Of a DNA stretch of 64,000 nucleotides, positions 51,639 through 61,440 are shown in pieces. The stretch is from Paraburkholderia humisilvae (lineage in GTDB: Bacteria > Pseudomonadota > Gammaproteobacteria > Burkholderiales > Burkholderiaceae). The number at the start of each line of letters is the position of its first letter. The stretch's first letter is position 1. The stretch covers positions 62,001 to 126,000 of the forward strand of contig NZ_CADIKH010000020.1 in assembly GCF_902859855.1 (NCBI RefSeq), written 5' to 3'. Below the pieces are notes generated by a model. It did no database searches. It saw only the letters and a list, made by a program, of their open reading frames with translations, and was not told the DNA's origin. The translations under genes and the position numbers were made by a program.

Positions 51639-53164
51639 AAGCTCTGCTGATGCATCCTGATCGCGACTTCGATCCGGACCGCGAAATCGCCGCGCACGCC
51701 GACGACCTGGTTCAGGATCTGGCGCTTGACACGTTGCTTGACAGCATGGCGGCAAACGACGGGTTCTTGCGAAAGATTGCGCATGCAGCGTTGCTCGCTG
51801 CATGCGACAACGACACGGACACCGTATGCTACCGGCAAGCGATCCTGAAGGACTGTCTTGAACATCGCGCCGTCGTGGAGGAACTCTACCGCTTCACGGT
51901 CGACACGCTGGAAGCAAAGCGAACCCACTATTACGGTGTTTTCGGTCACTATCCTCCCGCGATCCTGCACGGTGCAATCGAGGTCCTGGGGATGTTCGTC
52001 GAGCGGCTTCGCACGCTAAAGGCGACAGCCGATACCCACGCATCCGGGTTCCGCTCATCAGGCCTGGAAAGATTCTTTGAGATGGTGAAAACCGAACTCA
52101 GTGACGACTACCTTTGCAGTATCCAGCATCATCTGAAGGAAGCCCGGTTGAAATCGGGGGTATTGATCAGCGCCACCTTGGGGGAAGGGAACCGTGGCCA
52201 TCGCCACGTGCTTCGGGAGCAGCTCGACAAAAGGCCACGTTGGGTCAGGCAACTGATGGACCCGAGATCGCACGCCTATCGTTTCCGGATTCCCGAACGC
52301 GACGAAGCCGGCGCGCGGGCGCTGTCCGAACTGGAGGGTCGGGGCATCAATCTCATCGCCAACGCGCTTGCGCAGTCAATGGACCACCTCAACGATTTTT
52401 TTGTCATGCTGCGCACCGAGCTGGCGTTTTACATCGCGTGTCTCAGACTGCATGACCGGCTCAAAACGCTGGACGTCCCCTTATGCTTCCCGGACTTATA
52501 TACCGTCGGCACACGCCGCCTGGCCTTCGCCGGAATATCAGACGTGTGCCTTGCACTCGAAATGGAGCACACCGTGGTTGGCAACACGCTCAACCTCGAC
52601 GACAAGGACGTCGCGATTATCACGGGCGCGAATCAGGGCGGAAAGTCCAGCTTCCTGAGAAGCGTCGGTGTCGCACAACTTATGATGCAAAGCGGCATGT
52701 TCGTGGCGGCCGAATCGTACGCTGGCGAGCACTGCAACGCTCTCTTCACCCACTACAGACGTGAAGAGGACGTCACGATGAACAGCGGCAAGCTGGACGA
52801 AGAGCTCAATCGCATGAGCCGACTGGTCGACGCAATGTCGCCGGGCTCACTGGTACTGTTCAACGAGTCATTTGCGTCGACGAACGAACGCGAAGGCTCT
52901 GAGATCGCGCGCCAGATTGTCTGCGCGTTGCATGAGAAACACATCAGGGTTTTCTTCGTGACGCACCTGTATGCATTTGCACATGACCTGTACGAAACAG
53001 CGACGGCACGGGTACTGTTTCTGCGGGCCGAGCGACGGGATGACGGCACGCGCACCTTCAGGGTCATGCCGGGCCAGCCACTGCAGACAAGCTATGGCAA
53101 GGATCTCTACGACCAGACATTCGCCGGTAGGGATGGCGCGTCCAAGGATGTGCCAGGTGCGTGA
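51635..53164 (+). CDS. MutS-like ATPase, second of a tandem pair
   Basis: The 509-residue protein is a distant paralogue of the preceding one with the same layout: helical region, then ATPase domain with Walker A GANQGGKSS at 331-339, Walker B-like LVLFNES at 406-412 and an H-loop in FVTHLYAF. As in its partner, the residue before the catalytic Glu is Asn. No mismatch-binding domain, endonuclease (Smr) domain or dimerisation tail of canonical MutS is present. MutS ATPase sites form across a dimer, so coupled translation argues for a heterodimer. Confidence 0.85.
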   Translation: MKALLMHPDRDFDPDREIAAHADDLVQDLALDTLLDSMAANDGFLRKIAHAALLAACDNDTDTVCYRQAILKDCLEHRAVVEELYRFTVDTLEAKRTHYYGVFGHYPPAILHGAIEVLGMFVERLRTLKATADTHASGFRSSGLERFFEMVKTELSDDYLCSIQHHLKEARLKSGVLISATLGEGNRGHRHVLREQLDKRPRWVRQLMDPRSHAYRFRIPERDEAGARALSELEGRGINLIANALAQSMDHLNDFFVMLRTELAFYIACLRLHDRLKTLDVPLCFPDLYTVGTRRLAFAGISDVCLALEMEHTVVGNTLNLDDKDVAIITGANQGGKSSFLRSVGVAQLMMQSGMFVAAESYAGEHCNALFTHYRREEDVTMNSGKLDEELNRMSRLVDAMSPGSLVLFNESFASTNEREGSEIARQIVCALHEKHIRVFFVTHLYAFAHDLYETATARVLFLRAERRDDGTRTFRVMPGQPLQTSYGKDLYDQTFAGRDGASKDVPGA

Positions 53165-53291
53165 ACCGGCGCCTCCGACCATTTGAGCGCGGCCTTCGTC
53201 CTGACGGCCAACCCGGCCTTCCGGCTATGACACGGTGCCATCGGGACACCCGCGTCTAATTCCCCCCGCAGTTGGCGTGGCATCGCCTCTT

Positions 53292-54476
53292 TTACTTTTG
53301 CTCGCGATTCGCCCTCAATGGAAAAATCAGCAGCGCCGCAGCCAGACCGAGCACTCCGCCGATCAGCGTCTCCCAAGCGCGCGCAAACAGATAGGAAACC
53401 GAGTGAACGCCGTTCGCGGCGAGCGTCACGATCAGGATGAATGCGAATGCGCCGCATGCGATGTCATAGCGATCGGGCAATCCCATCGCGTAGATGATCA
53501 TCGCGAGCGCCGCGAGTGACCACACGACGAGCGGCGCATGCTCGGCGAGCGGCAGGCACGCGAGACCAAGCGGCACGCCGACCAGCGTGCCGATAATGCG
53601 CCGACGCACGCGCTGCGCGGTGCCGCTCGCGGAGCCGGCGACGACATACGTGCAAGCGGTGATCGCCCACACGGATTCCTCGAGCCCGATGAGCTGATTC
53701 AACGCGATCACCACGGCCGCGCCAACCGCCGCCTGCAGGCCCATCACGAACTCCGGCGGCCAGCGCCGCGCGAACCCGGCCGGCACCGCCGGAACCGGCG
53801 AAAGCGCCGCCAGCAGCGCAGGCCGCTCGGCCGGTCCGCTCAACAGGCGCGGCACAATCGACCCGAGCGCGGCGATCAGCACGGCTACGCCGATCGCTTG
53901 CAAATCGGCGGGGACGAGATTTGTGCCATATGCATAGAGTTGCCCGAGATAGATCTGCGAGCCAATGCCGCCGCCGAGTATGCCGAACCGTTTCAGGTAA
54001 CCGACGCAGAACGCGCCGCTTACCAGCGTGATTTCCGGACCCACCCCGCCCACACCGGTCAGAAGCGGCAGCAGCGCGACGTAGGACGCCGCGCCGATGC
54101 CCGTCGCGATACACAATAGCGCGAGGTCCCGGCTCGACTCGGCGCGCGTGACACTCGCTTCGGACACGCTCGCCCAGAGCGCGAAGCTGGCGGCGAGCGT
54201 CGCGAGCAAGGCGCCCTCGTGCACGTCGCGCGTCACATCATTCAACGCACCGAGTGCGGCGGCAAGCCCATAGGCCGTGACGAGCCGCAGTCCTTTTACA
54301 CGGCGATGCGCGCCGGGGTCGACCCGTTCGAGCCACGCAAGCGCCGCCTGCCACGGCCGCACGAAGAAATGCCGCACCCATGCGGGAACCGCAAAGCGGC
54401 CCGCGTCCGCATGCGTGGCCTGCGTATCCCCGGCCGGGCGCGGTCGCGTTGCATCGAGCTGCTCACGATCGTCCAT
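53292..54476 (-). CDS. FUSC-family inner-membrane protein
   Basis: The 394-residue protein has about ten membrane helices in two groups. It resembles FUSC/aromatic-acid-exporter-like proteins, with the second helix set marked by VWAITACTYVVAGSASGT and RRIIGTLVGVPLGL. This part resembles FUSC_2 and is typical of AaeB and fusaric-acid resistance proteins. The 50 residues at the start are charged and cytoplasmic. The start at 54476 is chosen as the first ATG in the conserved frame. Efflux of aromatic acids is possible, but no partner adaptor is adjacent. Confidence 0.8.
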   Translation of the reverse strand: MDDREQLDATRPRPAGDTQATHADAGRFAVPAWVRHFFVRPWQAALAWLERVDPGAHRRVKGLRLVTAYGLAAALGALNDVTRDVHEGALLATLAASFALWASVSEASVTRAESSRDLALLCIATGIGAASYVALLPLLTGVGGVGPEITLVSGAFCVGYLKRFGILGGGIGSQIYLGQLYAYGTNLVPADLQAIGVAVLIAALGSIVPRLLSGPAERPALLAALSPVPAVPAGFARRWPPEFVMGLQAAVGAAVVIALNQLIGLEESVWAITACTYVVAGSASGTAQRVRRRIIGTLVGVPLGLACLPLAEHAPLVVWSLAALAMIIYAMGLPDRYDIACGAFAFILIVTLAANGVHSVSYLFARAWETLIGGVLGLAAALLIFPLRANREQK

Positions 54477-54622
54477 GATGACGACACCGCCGGTAACCGA
54501 CACAGTGTCTTTATAGACGCTTTGCACGTCATGCGGCAATGATCGGAAGCACCGCACCGGGCGGTGCGAGACATCGCAGGCTCCATCGAGCGCCGGCGGC
54601 TAGCGCGCCAGCGCTCGCCTGC

Positions 54623-55030
54623 TCAACGCCGAGGCGGCGGGCTGCCGGCCTGCACGGCAAACGCGGCCGGATTCAGTTCGATATGCAGAATCACGAGCCA
54701 GCGCTTCGGGCAATCCGCGGCGATCTGCAGCGCGCGCTCCTTGCCGTCCGTGATTTTCACAAAGCCCTGCTTGCGCGCGAAGGCGAACGCGCGGCGCGCA
54801 TCGGCCTGCAGCCACAGCGTGAGCAAACCGCAGGTCATGCAGCTGAAAAGCCACACCGTCTGATGGGGCAGCGTGGTATCGATCTGCTGCGCAACGTACG
54901 TGAAAGCGCTGGTCAGCACCTGATTGACCGCAAAGGCAATTGCGATCACCTTGCACATGCCGCGCAGCATCATCAGCGGTCGCGAGTAAACCATCAGCGT
55001 CGCATTGCGGCCGGTTCCATTGGTGCTCAT
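54623..55030 (-). CDS. Small membrane-associated hypothetical protein (135 aa)
   Basis: The start at 55030 overlaps the stop of the acetyltransferase gene by 4 nt (ATGA), strong evidence of real translation. Two hydrophobic segments are visible (about 25-45, and TVWLFSCMTCGLLTLWL at about 62-78). A soluble C-terminus follows, rich in Arg, Ala and Pro, ending SPPPRR. I recognise no family. It probably sits in the inner membrane. Confidence 0.65.
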   Translation of the reverse strand: MSTNGTGRNATLMVYSRPLMMLRGMCKVIAIAFAVNQVLTSAFTYVAQQIDTTLPHQTVWLFSCMTCGLLTLWLQADARRAFAFARKQGFVKITDGKERALQIAADCPKRWLVILHIELNPAAFAVQAGSPPPRR

Positions 55031-55680
55031 GCTGCACGCGGAAACGTCGGGCACGGCAGCTCGAGGCGCCGCGACCAGCTGGCGAGCGTACGCGCGGCCA
55101 CCGGCGGCTTGCTGAGAATCGCGCTGTCATAGTCGCGATCGGGAAAGCGCATCACATCGACCATGCGAAATCCCTGGCTGCGATAGAAGTCGAGCAGATG
55201 CGTGGCCGGATACGGCGTATCGAGCGCGAGCTGCGCGTAGCCGCGCGTCGCGGCCCAGTGCTCGGCGAACGCGATCAGCGATTTGCCGATGCCGCGGCTT
55301 TGCCACGCCGGTTCGACACCGAACTGGCGCAGCGTCGCGACGTTCTCGACGCGATAGTGCTCGCAAAGCGACTCGGCGTCGCGCGCATACAGGGTCATCG
55401 TGCCGACCACCTCACCACCGCAGACCGCGACGAAACAATCACCCGAGCGCGCACGCTTGCGCGTGGCGGACGACGTCTGCCCGACGCACAGGCAGTTCAG
55501 TCCCATCATGCCGAGCTTCGCAAACGCGCGGTGCAGCATCGCGGTCAATTGCTCGTAGGAGTCGAGTGACGGATCGAAGCGCCGCAGGACGACGCTTCCC
55601 GGACCGCTGCCACGCTGCACGGTTGCGACGCGGGAAGGATTTCTATTCGAGTTTCCTGCCGCTGCGCGTTGTTTCTGCAT
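55027..55680 (-). CDS. GNAT-family N-acetyltransferase
   Basis: The 217-residue protein has the acetyl-CoA-binding motif A QFGVEPAWQSRGIGKSLI (Q/R-x-x-G-x-G) and later motif B around LDTPYPATHLLDFYRSQGF. GGAGG lies 7 nt before the ATG at 55680, which rules out the much longer upstream frame. The N-terminal about 30 residues are basic and low in structure. The acceptor is unknown. Translation is coupled to the small membrane protein downstream. Confidence 0.88.
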   Translation of the reverse strand: MQKQRAAAGNSNRNPSRVATVQRGSGPGSVVLRRFDPSLDSYEQLTAMLHRAFAKLGMMGLNCLCVGQTSSATRKRARSGDCFVAVCGGEVVGTMTLYARDAESLCEHYRVENVATLRQFGVEPAWQSRGIGKSLIAFAEHWAATRGYAQLALDTPYPATHLLDFYRSQGFRMVDVMRFPDRDYDSAILSKPPVAARTLASWSRRLELPCPTFPRAA

Positions 55681-55789
55681 TGATACCTCCAGACTTCGAC
55701 CGATGCCCGAAGTCCCTGACTTCAGTGGTTCGTTGTTCGATTTGCCGTTGGCTTGCCACTTGCGCGACGGCTGGCGCGGCGGCTGTCCG

Positions 55790-56674
55790 CTAGTGCGTCG
55801 CGCCCAGCGTCTCCGCGCGCAAGTCCTGCAGCGCGTCGCGAGCCTGCGAAAGCCGCTCGACCAGTTGCGCCGACGCGCGCGTGATCGGCATGCGCGTTTC
55901 GTCAGTGAGCTGGTGATCGAACGCGAGCATGGCTTTGATCGCCGCTGGGTTCGGCGCCGCGAACAGCAGCCGCAGCAACGGCACGAGGTTCGCGAACAGA
56001 TGCCGCGCGTCGTCTTCGTGGCCGCCGCGATGCAGTTCGTGCACTTCGACCAGCAGGTCCGCGCACACATGCGCGCTCGCGAGAATGCCGCCCGCGCCGC
56101 CGGCGTCGAGCGCCTCAACGAACGCGTCGTCGGTGCCGCACAGCACGTTGATCGGCAGATCGCGCAGCGTGCCGAAGTGGTCCTTCACGCATTCCTTGAT
56201 CGCGACGATGTTGTCGAACTCAAGCAGCCGGTCGACCGTGTCCGGCGCAATCTTGACGCCGGTGCGATGCGGCACGTCGTACAGCACGATCGGGCGCTCG
56301 GTTGCGCATGCAACCTGCTCGAAATGCCATTGCACACCGGCCTGATCCGGGCACAGGTACGCGGGCGGCGACACCAGGTAGCCGGCGCAATTCCAGCGCT
56401 CGTAGCGCTGGATCTCGCGCACCACGTCGCGTGTGTCGAAGCCACCCGCGCCAACCAGCACCGGCAAACGGTCACCGACCACATCGAGCAGCGCCTGCAG
56501 CACGGAGATCCGCTCGCTTTCCGACAGTAATGCGGCTTCGCCGGTCGTACCGAGCGCGACGAAACCGCTGATCTCGGTATGCAGGTAGTAATCAGCGAGG
56601 CGTTGCAAGCCTTCGACATCGACGTCGCCATTGCGGAACGGGGTGACAATCGGCAGCCAGATACCGGAGTACAT
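55790..56674 (-). CDS. DapA/NAL-family aldolase (dihydrodipicolinate synthase-like)
   Basis: The 294-residue protein is a class I (Schiff-base) TIM-barrel lyase. Conserved items are GTTGEAALLSESER (pyruvate carboxylate binding), YDVPHRTGV with the catalytic Tyr, and Lys in AIKECVKD. This family includes DapA, N-acetylneuraminate lyase and several 2-keto-3-deoxy acid aldolases. The LYDVPHRTG wording is closer to DapA than to NAL. Lysine pathway partners are absent, so it could be a paralogue. Its start shares one base with the stop of the upstream hypothetical gene (TGATG). Confidence 0.88.
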   Translation of the reverse strand: MYSGIWLPIVTPFRNGDVDVEGLQRLADYYLHTEISGFVALGTTGEAALLSESERISVLQALLDVVGDRLPVLVGAGGFDTRDVVREIQRYERWNCAGYLVSPPAYLCPDQAGVQWHFEQVACATERPIVLYDVPHRTGVKIAPDTVDRLLEFDNIVAIKECVKDHFGTLRDLPINVLCGTDDAFVEALDAGGAGGILASAHVCADLLVEVHELHRGGHEDDARHLFANLVPLLRLLFAAPNPAAIKAMLAFDHQLTDETRMPITRASAQLVERLSQARDALQDLRAETLGATH

Positions 56675-57015
56675 CAGTGCGCCTCTTTTGACGGGCTGGT
56701 CCGCTTGAGCGACCCGATCAGCGCATGCGGCACGGATCCGATCAGCGTATGCAAGGTGAAATCGAGGTCTTCGGGTGCGATCGAGAACAGTACGCGCACA
56801 CCGTCACGGACGAGTTCCGTGCTGACGACGTAGACGCCCAGAGGCGAGTGCAGCAGCGATTTGAGTTGCGAGCGCGCTTCGTCTTCCGAATCTCGAAGCA
56901 GGGTGACCGGCAGGAATGCGCGCGACAGCGGGAAGGGGATGACGTTGTTGCGTTGTAGGGGCCGTGCAGAGGAACGTACGGAATCGGGGACTTCAGACGG
57001 TTGAGAGAGAGCCAT
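56674..57015 (-). CDS. Hypothetical protein (113 aa)
   Basis: The protein runs MALSQPSEVPDS to SPSKEAH, with a predicted alpha/beta core (SPLGVYVVSTELVRDGVRVLFSI and LDFTLHTLIGSVP) and a charged tail. No signal or membrane segment. Its stop overlaps the DapA-like start by one base, so the two are translationally coupled and may act together. No family recognised. Confidence 0.6.
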   Translation of the reverse strand: MALSQPSEVPDSVRSSARPLQRNNVIPFPLSRAFLPVTLLRDSEDEARSQLKSLLHSPLGVYVVSTELVRDGVRVLFSIAPEDLDFTLHTLIGSVPHALIGSLKRTSPSKEAH

Positions 57016-57163
57016 GATTGGCGGTTAATCCCGCGGTGGTTGATCAAGACAGTTACGAGATTAGTCCTGCGGGTATAAATGCGGTGCAAAAAAGCGGCAG
57101 TCGCGCGAAAAAATACCGTGACGGGCACGACTGCCGGCAACGCAAGCGCTTTGCAAGCGCCTC

Positions 57164-57541
57164 TTAGCACCGTTTCAACTTGATGACACGCGAAATCTGA
57201 CCTACCGTGAAGCTGCTGTTACGCGCATACGGTTCACACTCGAGCGGCGCCGTCAACGACTGTTCGGGCGCGTACTGGCCGACGTAGCGGAAACGGTCGG
57301 TTTCCGCGCGGATAAAGACCGGTATCGCGCCGGTCTGCTTCGCGAGTGTTCGGCCCGCCGCACGTGCAGCCGCGCCGCTGTTGCACAGGACCACGTCAGG
57401 CGCCTGCGGGTTCAGGTCCATACGCAGACATGCGGCAACCACCTTGCCGCGCTTGGTCGGCAAAAAGGCCTGCTTGCTTCCGCCGCACACCGTGTGAATA
57501 TATTCGCGAGAATATTCCTTGCCGACTTCGAATTCGTCCAT
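57164..57541 (-). CDS. Conserved hypothetical protein, possible base-recognition fold (125 aa)
   Basis: GGAGG lies 8 nt before the ATG at 57541. The protein opens with FEVGKEYSREYIHTVCGGSKQ, has VVAACLRMDLNPQAP and then IPVFIRAETDRFRYVGQYA, a pattern that recalls small SRA/YDG-like domains attached to restriction enzymes. It ends in a Cys. The resemblance is weak and I cannot confirm it. The gene stands alone downstream of the type VI secretion genes. Confidence 0.6.
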   Translation of the reverse strand: MDEFEVGKEYSREYIHTVCGGSKQAFLPTKRGKVVAACLRMDLNPQAPDVVLCNSGAAARAAGRTLAKQTGAIPVFIRAETDRFRYVGQYAPEQSLTAPLECEPYARNSSFTVGQISRVIKLKRC

Positions 57542-57834
57542 AAATGCCTCCAGAAAACCGCCGGAAGCGATCCAGCTTCAGCGGGAGGCCAAGACAATAG
57601 CGAACTCCGCCTAAAACACCTGTAAATTCGATGAGGGTCGGAGTAAAGGATGAGTATTTTTTTAGTTGCGCGGTCTAGTTGGATCGCCCGATTCGTTTGT
57701 TTGACCTTCGAGATAAAGATCGCGCGTGTCGGGTCCGTCGCCGTATCTTTTGCCGACTGCCACGTGCCGCAAGCGGCCGGACTTCCCCCTGGGACACGCG
57801 CAGGCTGCGATACGGCGGGCTTTTTGAAATCCAT
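57542..57834. other. Intergenic region downstream of tssM
   Basis: These 293 bases hold no gene. The middle (57,600-57,680) is AT-rich and includes a run of seven T, which on the minus strand is an A-run. It probably holds the promoter of the 125-residue gene; hexamers cannot be assigned with confidence. Confidence 0.5.
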
Positions 57835-60800
57835 TCACTGGAATGAAGCCTCCATGGGAGGCAACGGAGGAAGCATCGTTGCCGCAAGCGCGTTTCCGGC
57901 CTTGCCGACCATGAAAATGCGCTCAGGCATCCGGAAGCCACGCAGTTTGAGCAGCTCGAGCGGTCCCTCGCCGAGCTGCGTACGCAACACATAGCACAGC
58001 GGCGCCGCGTCCGGCTGGTCCCACGTCAATTCATAACGGGTGCTGTCGAGCGGTTTGATATGCGCCTGAGCAAGCAGACGCAGGAAGGCCCAATCGCCGG
58101 TTGCGTCGAATGCCTGGCGCAGTCCCGCGTTCACCATTTGCCACATCAGTCCCGCGCGGCCATTCAGCCCGTCGCCGGGCCACGTTAGCGCCGTCCATGA
58201 TTCCTTCTGGTTGAAGTAGACGATAGGCTTGCCATCGATACTCAGTTCCGTGCGCGTCACATTCGGCGACGGCAGCGCCATGATTTCGAAGTGGTATCCG
58301 GCGTCGCCCTGCGCGTAGGCGCGTGCGCCGACGTTGGATAGCTGGCGGATCGCGGCAAGAAAAGCAGGATCAAACCGCAATGCCTGCGGCGCGAGTTCGT
58401 CGGGCACCCACTGGTCGCCCTGGCGTTTGAGCACACCGGCCAGTTCAGTCGCGAGAAAGCGCGCGATCAGTCCCGTGTCAGGCCGCACATAGCGCCCCAG
58501 CTCCGCAAACGAGGCATCGGCGTTTGTTTCGAAGAAGGGGTAGCGACCGTCGAATGACGTTTTGAACGGAATTGCAATGCTTGCCCGCCAAGCTTCGTTC
58601 AGGCTCGCGGCGGCCGGTTGCAGGATCGTTTGCCACGCGGTGTCGAGCGGCTGCACGAAGAGCGCGTCGCCAAAGCCGGACCACAGTGCGCCAAGGCTCG
58701 CCGCGGTCAGCGCCGCATCATTGCGCGCCTGTGCGAGTTCGGAAAGCCTGCCCTGGAACACGGCCTGCGCGAGCGACCGGGCCATCGCCTGCGCATCGGG
58801 ACTGACGGCGATTTGCTGCAACTTCAGACGCATTGTGGTGGTCAGGGTCAGGTAGTGTGCGAGGCTGATGCCGTTTAGCGTCATCGACTCATGTGCGACA
58901 TGACCGTCGTTGTTCGCACTTGCGCTTGAGCCGGTGTCGCCCATCAGCGCCAGCAAGGGGCCAAATGGCTTGTCGAGCGGGCTGACATCAGGTGCCCGCG
59001 TGCTTGCGCCGTCGCCGATCAGGCTCTGCGCTTTGCGTACGAGTGTGTCCGCCAGTGCTTGCGACGGGCGTCCTGCCTGTGCCTGGTACTGGACGGACTT
59101 CATCAGTGCGATTAGCGGCGACGTCTGTGCGTCGGCCAGGCGATTGAGCTGGTCGATCGCTTCGTTCAGGTTTGCCGCCGGTTGCCACTGGACGCTGTTG
59201 AGCATCCGTTGCCATGCCGCCGTGTATTCCGCGAAGTAGCGTGCGGTGAGGCGCTGTTTGAGCGCATCGCGGGCCCCTTCATTGTCGGTTGATGTCGTCT
59301 TCGTGATTGTTTCAGCGCCCCGCACCGCGACGGCGTTCGAGGGCCGCGCCGGCTCATTGCCGCTTAGCACCCAGTCAGCTCTGGTGCGCCGCTCGCTGGC
59401 AGCCTTGTCGATTGCGTCGGCGATCATGCCGTCCCAAGCGGCGCGGGTATAGATGCCGGGCACCCTTTGCGTGGTGCTGAACAGGCCGCGTGCATCTGTG
59501 CCGTCGAGCAGCATGGCGAGCGACGCATCGGCGAATTTGCCCTTCACGTCATCGAGAATCGATCGGTAGACGATATCGTCACCGTTCGCGAGCCCGATCT
59601 GGTTGATGAGCGTGCTGCGCGACGCAGTGACGAGCGCATCCGATATGGGGATGCGCCAATCCGGGTGGGTCTGTAGATGGGTCGCGTAGAACGCGGCGAG
59701 ATGCTGCGCAAGATCGTCACGTTCACCAGCCGACATACCGGGCGGCAGCGCCCAAAACGACACCAGCATCTTGTCGAGAAAAGCCGCATCGGTCCGCTGC
59801 GGATCCGCGAGCATCAGGTATGTCTTGAGCGCGTCGTAACCGTCCTGCCGCGTACGCTCGGTCTGCAACGCGTCGGCGCGTGTGCTGTTCATTTCGTTCA
59901 GGCGGGCTTCGAGCGAGCCGACCACCGGACGCTGCAGGTTGCGCGCGGCTACCGTTGCATAGGGTTGCCACAGGGCTTCGAGCAGTGCGTTGTTGCGACT
60001 CAGGCCCGCGCCCAAATACCAGGGTACGCCGTGTTGCCGACGGTATTCGAGCGTGTCGATCCGCCGTTGCAGAGCGCGCTGCGCGCGCAGCGCGGCGGGT
60101 GTGCCGGGCACGGCGGCTAAAGCCGTCTCGGCCGTAGTGTGCGCGTCACGAATCAATTGCCGGTTGCCGATGAATGAAACCGCCATTGCCACGCACGAGG
60201 CAACCGATGCAAGCATCACGCTTGCAGCCAACGCTTGTGGCAGGTGGAAACCAACACGCCGACCGTTGCGATGACGCAGGCGGCGGCCAATCTCTTGCCA
60301 CACGGGGACGAGCGCGAGCGGTTGGGTACTCGACATCAGCATTGCCGACGCGGAGTTTGCCCCGTGCTGTTCGGCTAAGGACTGTCGACTTACGGCAAGA
60401 GTCCCGTCTGCTGCAACCGGCACGGGAGCCGTGCGGACGCCTTCGAATACGGGTGCGAACATCACTCCCCCAAGCGGTGCGCGCGACCATCCTGACGAAA
60501 CGAACGAGCGCCAGTCGTCAACTATCCGCTCTCGCTGCTTGCCGATATAAGCCGAAACTTCCGCGAGATACTTTACCCAGCCGGAAGTGTCGCGCAGCAT
60601 CACGCCGGTGTATGCGGTGTGCGCTTCGAGCTGGGCGAGTTCATCGTCGAGCAGGTCCGCGGCGGACAGCATCGCACGACGCGTTCGTCCCGCCGTGAAC
60701 ACCCCGACTGATCGGAACCGCTCGGGCTGTCCGCCGCTCGCTTTCACCGCATGCAGGAACGTAAGCGGCGCGGCCCAACCGAGGTCCGCGGCAATCATCG

Positions 60801-61440
60801 CAAGTATGCGCGCCTGGTCGGCGTTCCGATGTTCGTCTTCGCTGACGCGCGCCACCTGCACAACGCTGTCGATGGGGCGGCGACGGCGAAGCTGTTTGAG
60901 CTGACGGCGCCACGGTGCGGGGTCGATGCCGTCTGGTGCGGCATGCACGAGGACCGTCCCGGCGACCAGCATGGCACCGGCCTGTTTCAAACCGGGCGCG
61001 ACTTCGTCGATACGGTTGTCGCTGCCAGTGAGCATCAGCCACGGCAAGCGGTAGCGCCATCGCCGACCGTGGCTGTGGCGTAATTCGTCGCAGAGAGTTT
61101 GCAGACGCGGGTCGCGTTGCAAAGTCCTTATTGCCCGTGGTCGCTCGCCCGTCTCGCGATAAATGAAGCGTGCGGCAGCGCTATACGCACCGAATGACAA
61201 CGCGAGGAAGTGGATGATCACCACGATGGCCAGCGCGAATCCAGTCCACAGCAACGCTGAAATCCGCACTTCCTTCGAAGTCAGGTCGAGTAGCTCGCCC
61301 TTTGACCAGATCAGCGCGGCCGCAAGCAGCGCGAGGCCCAGTGCGGCGAACGGAAAGCCCCACAGGGTGATAAGGCGTTGACGTAAAGTGGTCGGCGATG
61401 CCGGCCTGAGCGCCGGCGTATTACTCGTCGGGGATGTCAT
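57835..61440 (-). CDS. tssM: Type VI secretion TssM/IcmF-like protein without a P-loop
   Basis: The 1,201-residue protein has the TssM layout: two membrane helices (about 27-45 and 62-84), a cytoplasmic domain, a third helix at 401-425 and a large periplasmic region with the IcmF-related and C-terminal domains (for example LTWDQPDAAPLCYVLRTQ near the end). In TssM the LPWxLxxG motif normally leads into a Walker A; here LPWLMLTGSDNRIDE (132-146) has no GxxGxGK. The NTPase is therefore degenerate. TssM anchors the membrane complex with TssJ and TssL, neither of which is in the window. The start overlaps the preceding gene by 20 nt. Confidence 0.85.
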   Translation of the reverse strand: MTSPTSNTPALRPASPTTLRQRLITLWGFPFAALGLALLAAALIWSKGELLDLTSKEVRISALLWTGFALAIVVIIHFLALSFGAYSAAARFIYRETGERPRAIRTLQRDPRLQTLCDELRHSHGRRWRYRLPWLMLTGSDNRIDEVAPGLKQAGAMLVAGTVLVHAAPDGIDPAPWRRQLKQLRRRRPIDSVVQVARVSEDEHRNADQARILAMIAADLGWAAPLTFLHAVKASGGQPERFRSVGVFTAGRTRRAMLSAADLLDDELAQLEAHTAYTGVMLRDTSGWVKYLAEVSAYIGKQRERIVDDWRSFVSSGWSRAPLGGVMFAPVFEGVRTAPVPVAADGTLAVSRQSLAEQHGANSASAMLMSSTQPLALVPVWQEIGRRLRHRNGRRVGFHLPQALAASVMLASVASCVAMAVSFIGNRQLIRDAHTTAETALAAVPGTPAALRAQRALQRRIDTLEYRRQHGVPWYLGAGLSRNNALLEALWQPYATVAARNLQRPVVGSLEARLNEMNSTRADALQTERTRQDGYDALKTYLMLADPQRTDAAFLDKMLVSFWALPPGMSAGERDDLAQHLAAFYATHLQTHPDWRIPISDALVTASRSTLINQIGLANGDDIVYRSILDDVKGKFADASLAMLLDGTDARGLFSTTQRVPGIYTRAAWDGMIADAIDKAASERRTRADWVLSGNEPARPSNAVAVRGAETITKTTSTDNEGARDALKQRLTARYFAEYTAAWQRMLNSVQWQPAANLNEAIDQLNRLADAQTSPLIALMKSVQYQAQAGRPSQALADTLVRKAQSLIGDGASTRAPDVSPLDKPFGPLLALMGDTGSSASANNDGHVAHESMTLNGISLAHYLTLTTTMRLKLQQIAVSPDAQAMARSLAQAVFQGRLSELAQARNDAALTAASLGALWSGFGDALFVQPLDTAWQTILQPAAASLNEAWRASIAIPFKTSFDGRYPFFETNADASFAELGRYVRPDTGLIARFLATELAGVLKRQGDQWVPDELAPQALRFDPAFLAAIRQLSNVGARAYAQGDAGYHFEIMALPSPNVTRTELSIDGKPIVYFNQKESWTALTWPGDGLNGRAGLMWQMVNAGLRQAFDATGDWAFLRLLAQAHIKPLDSTRYELTWDQPDAAPLCYVLRTQLGEGPLELLKLRGFRMPERIFMVGKAGNALAATMLPPLPPMEASFQ

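Noticed and set aside
55027..56118. A longer acetyltransferase reading frame extending upstream
   Set aside because: The extra N-terminal part is antisense-like overlap with the DapA-like gene in another frame; a GGAGG site at the ATG at 55680 sets the real start.
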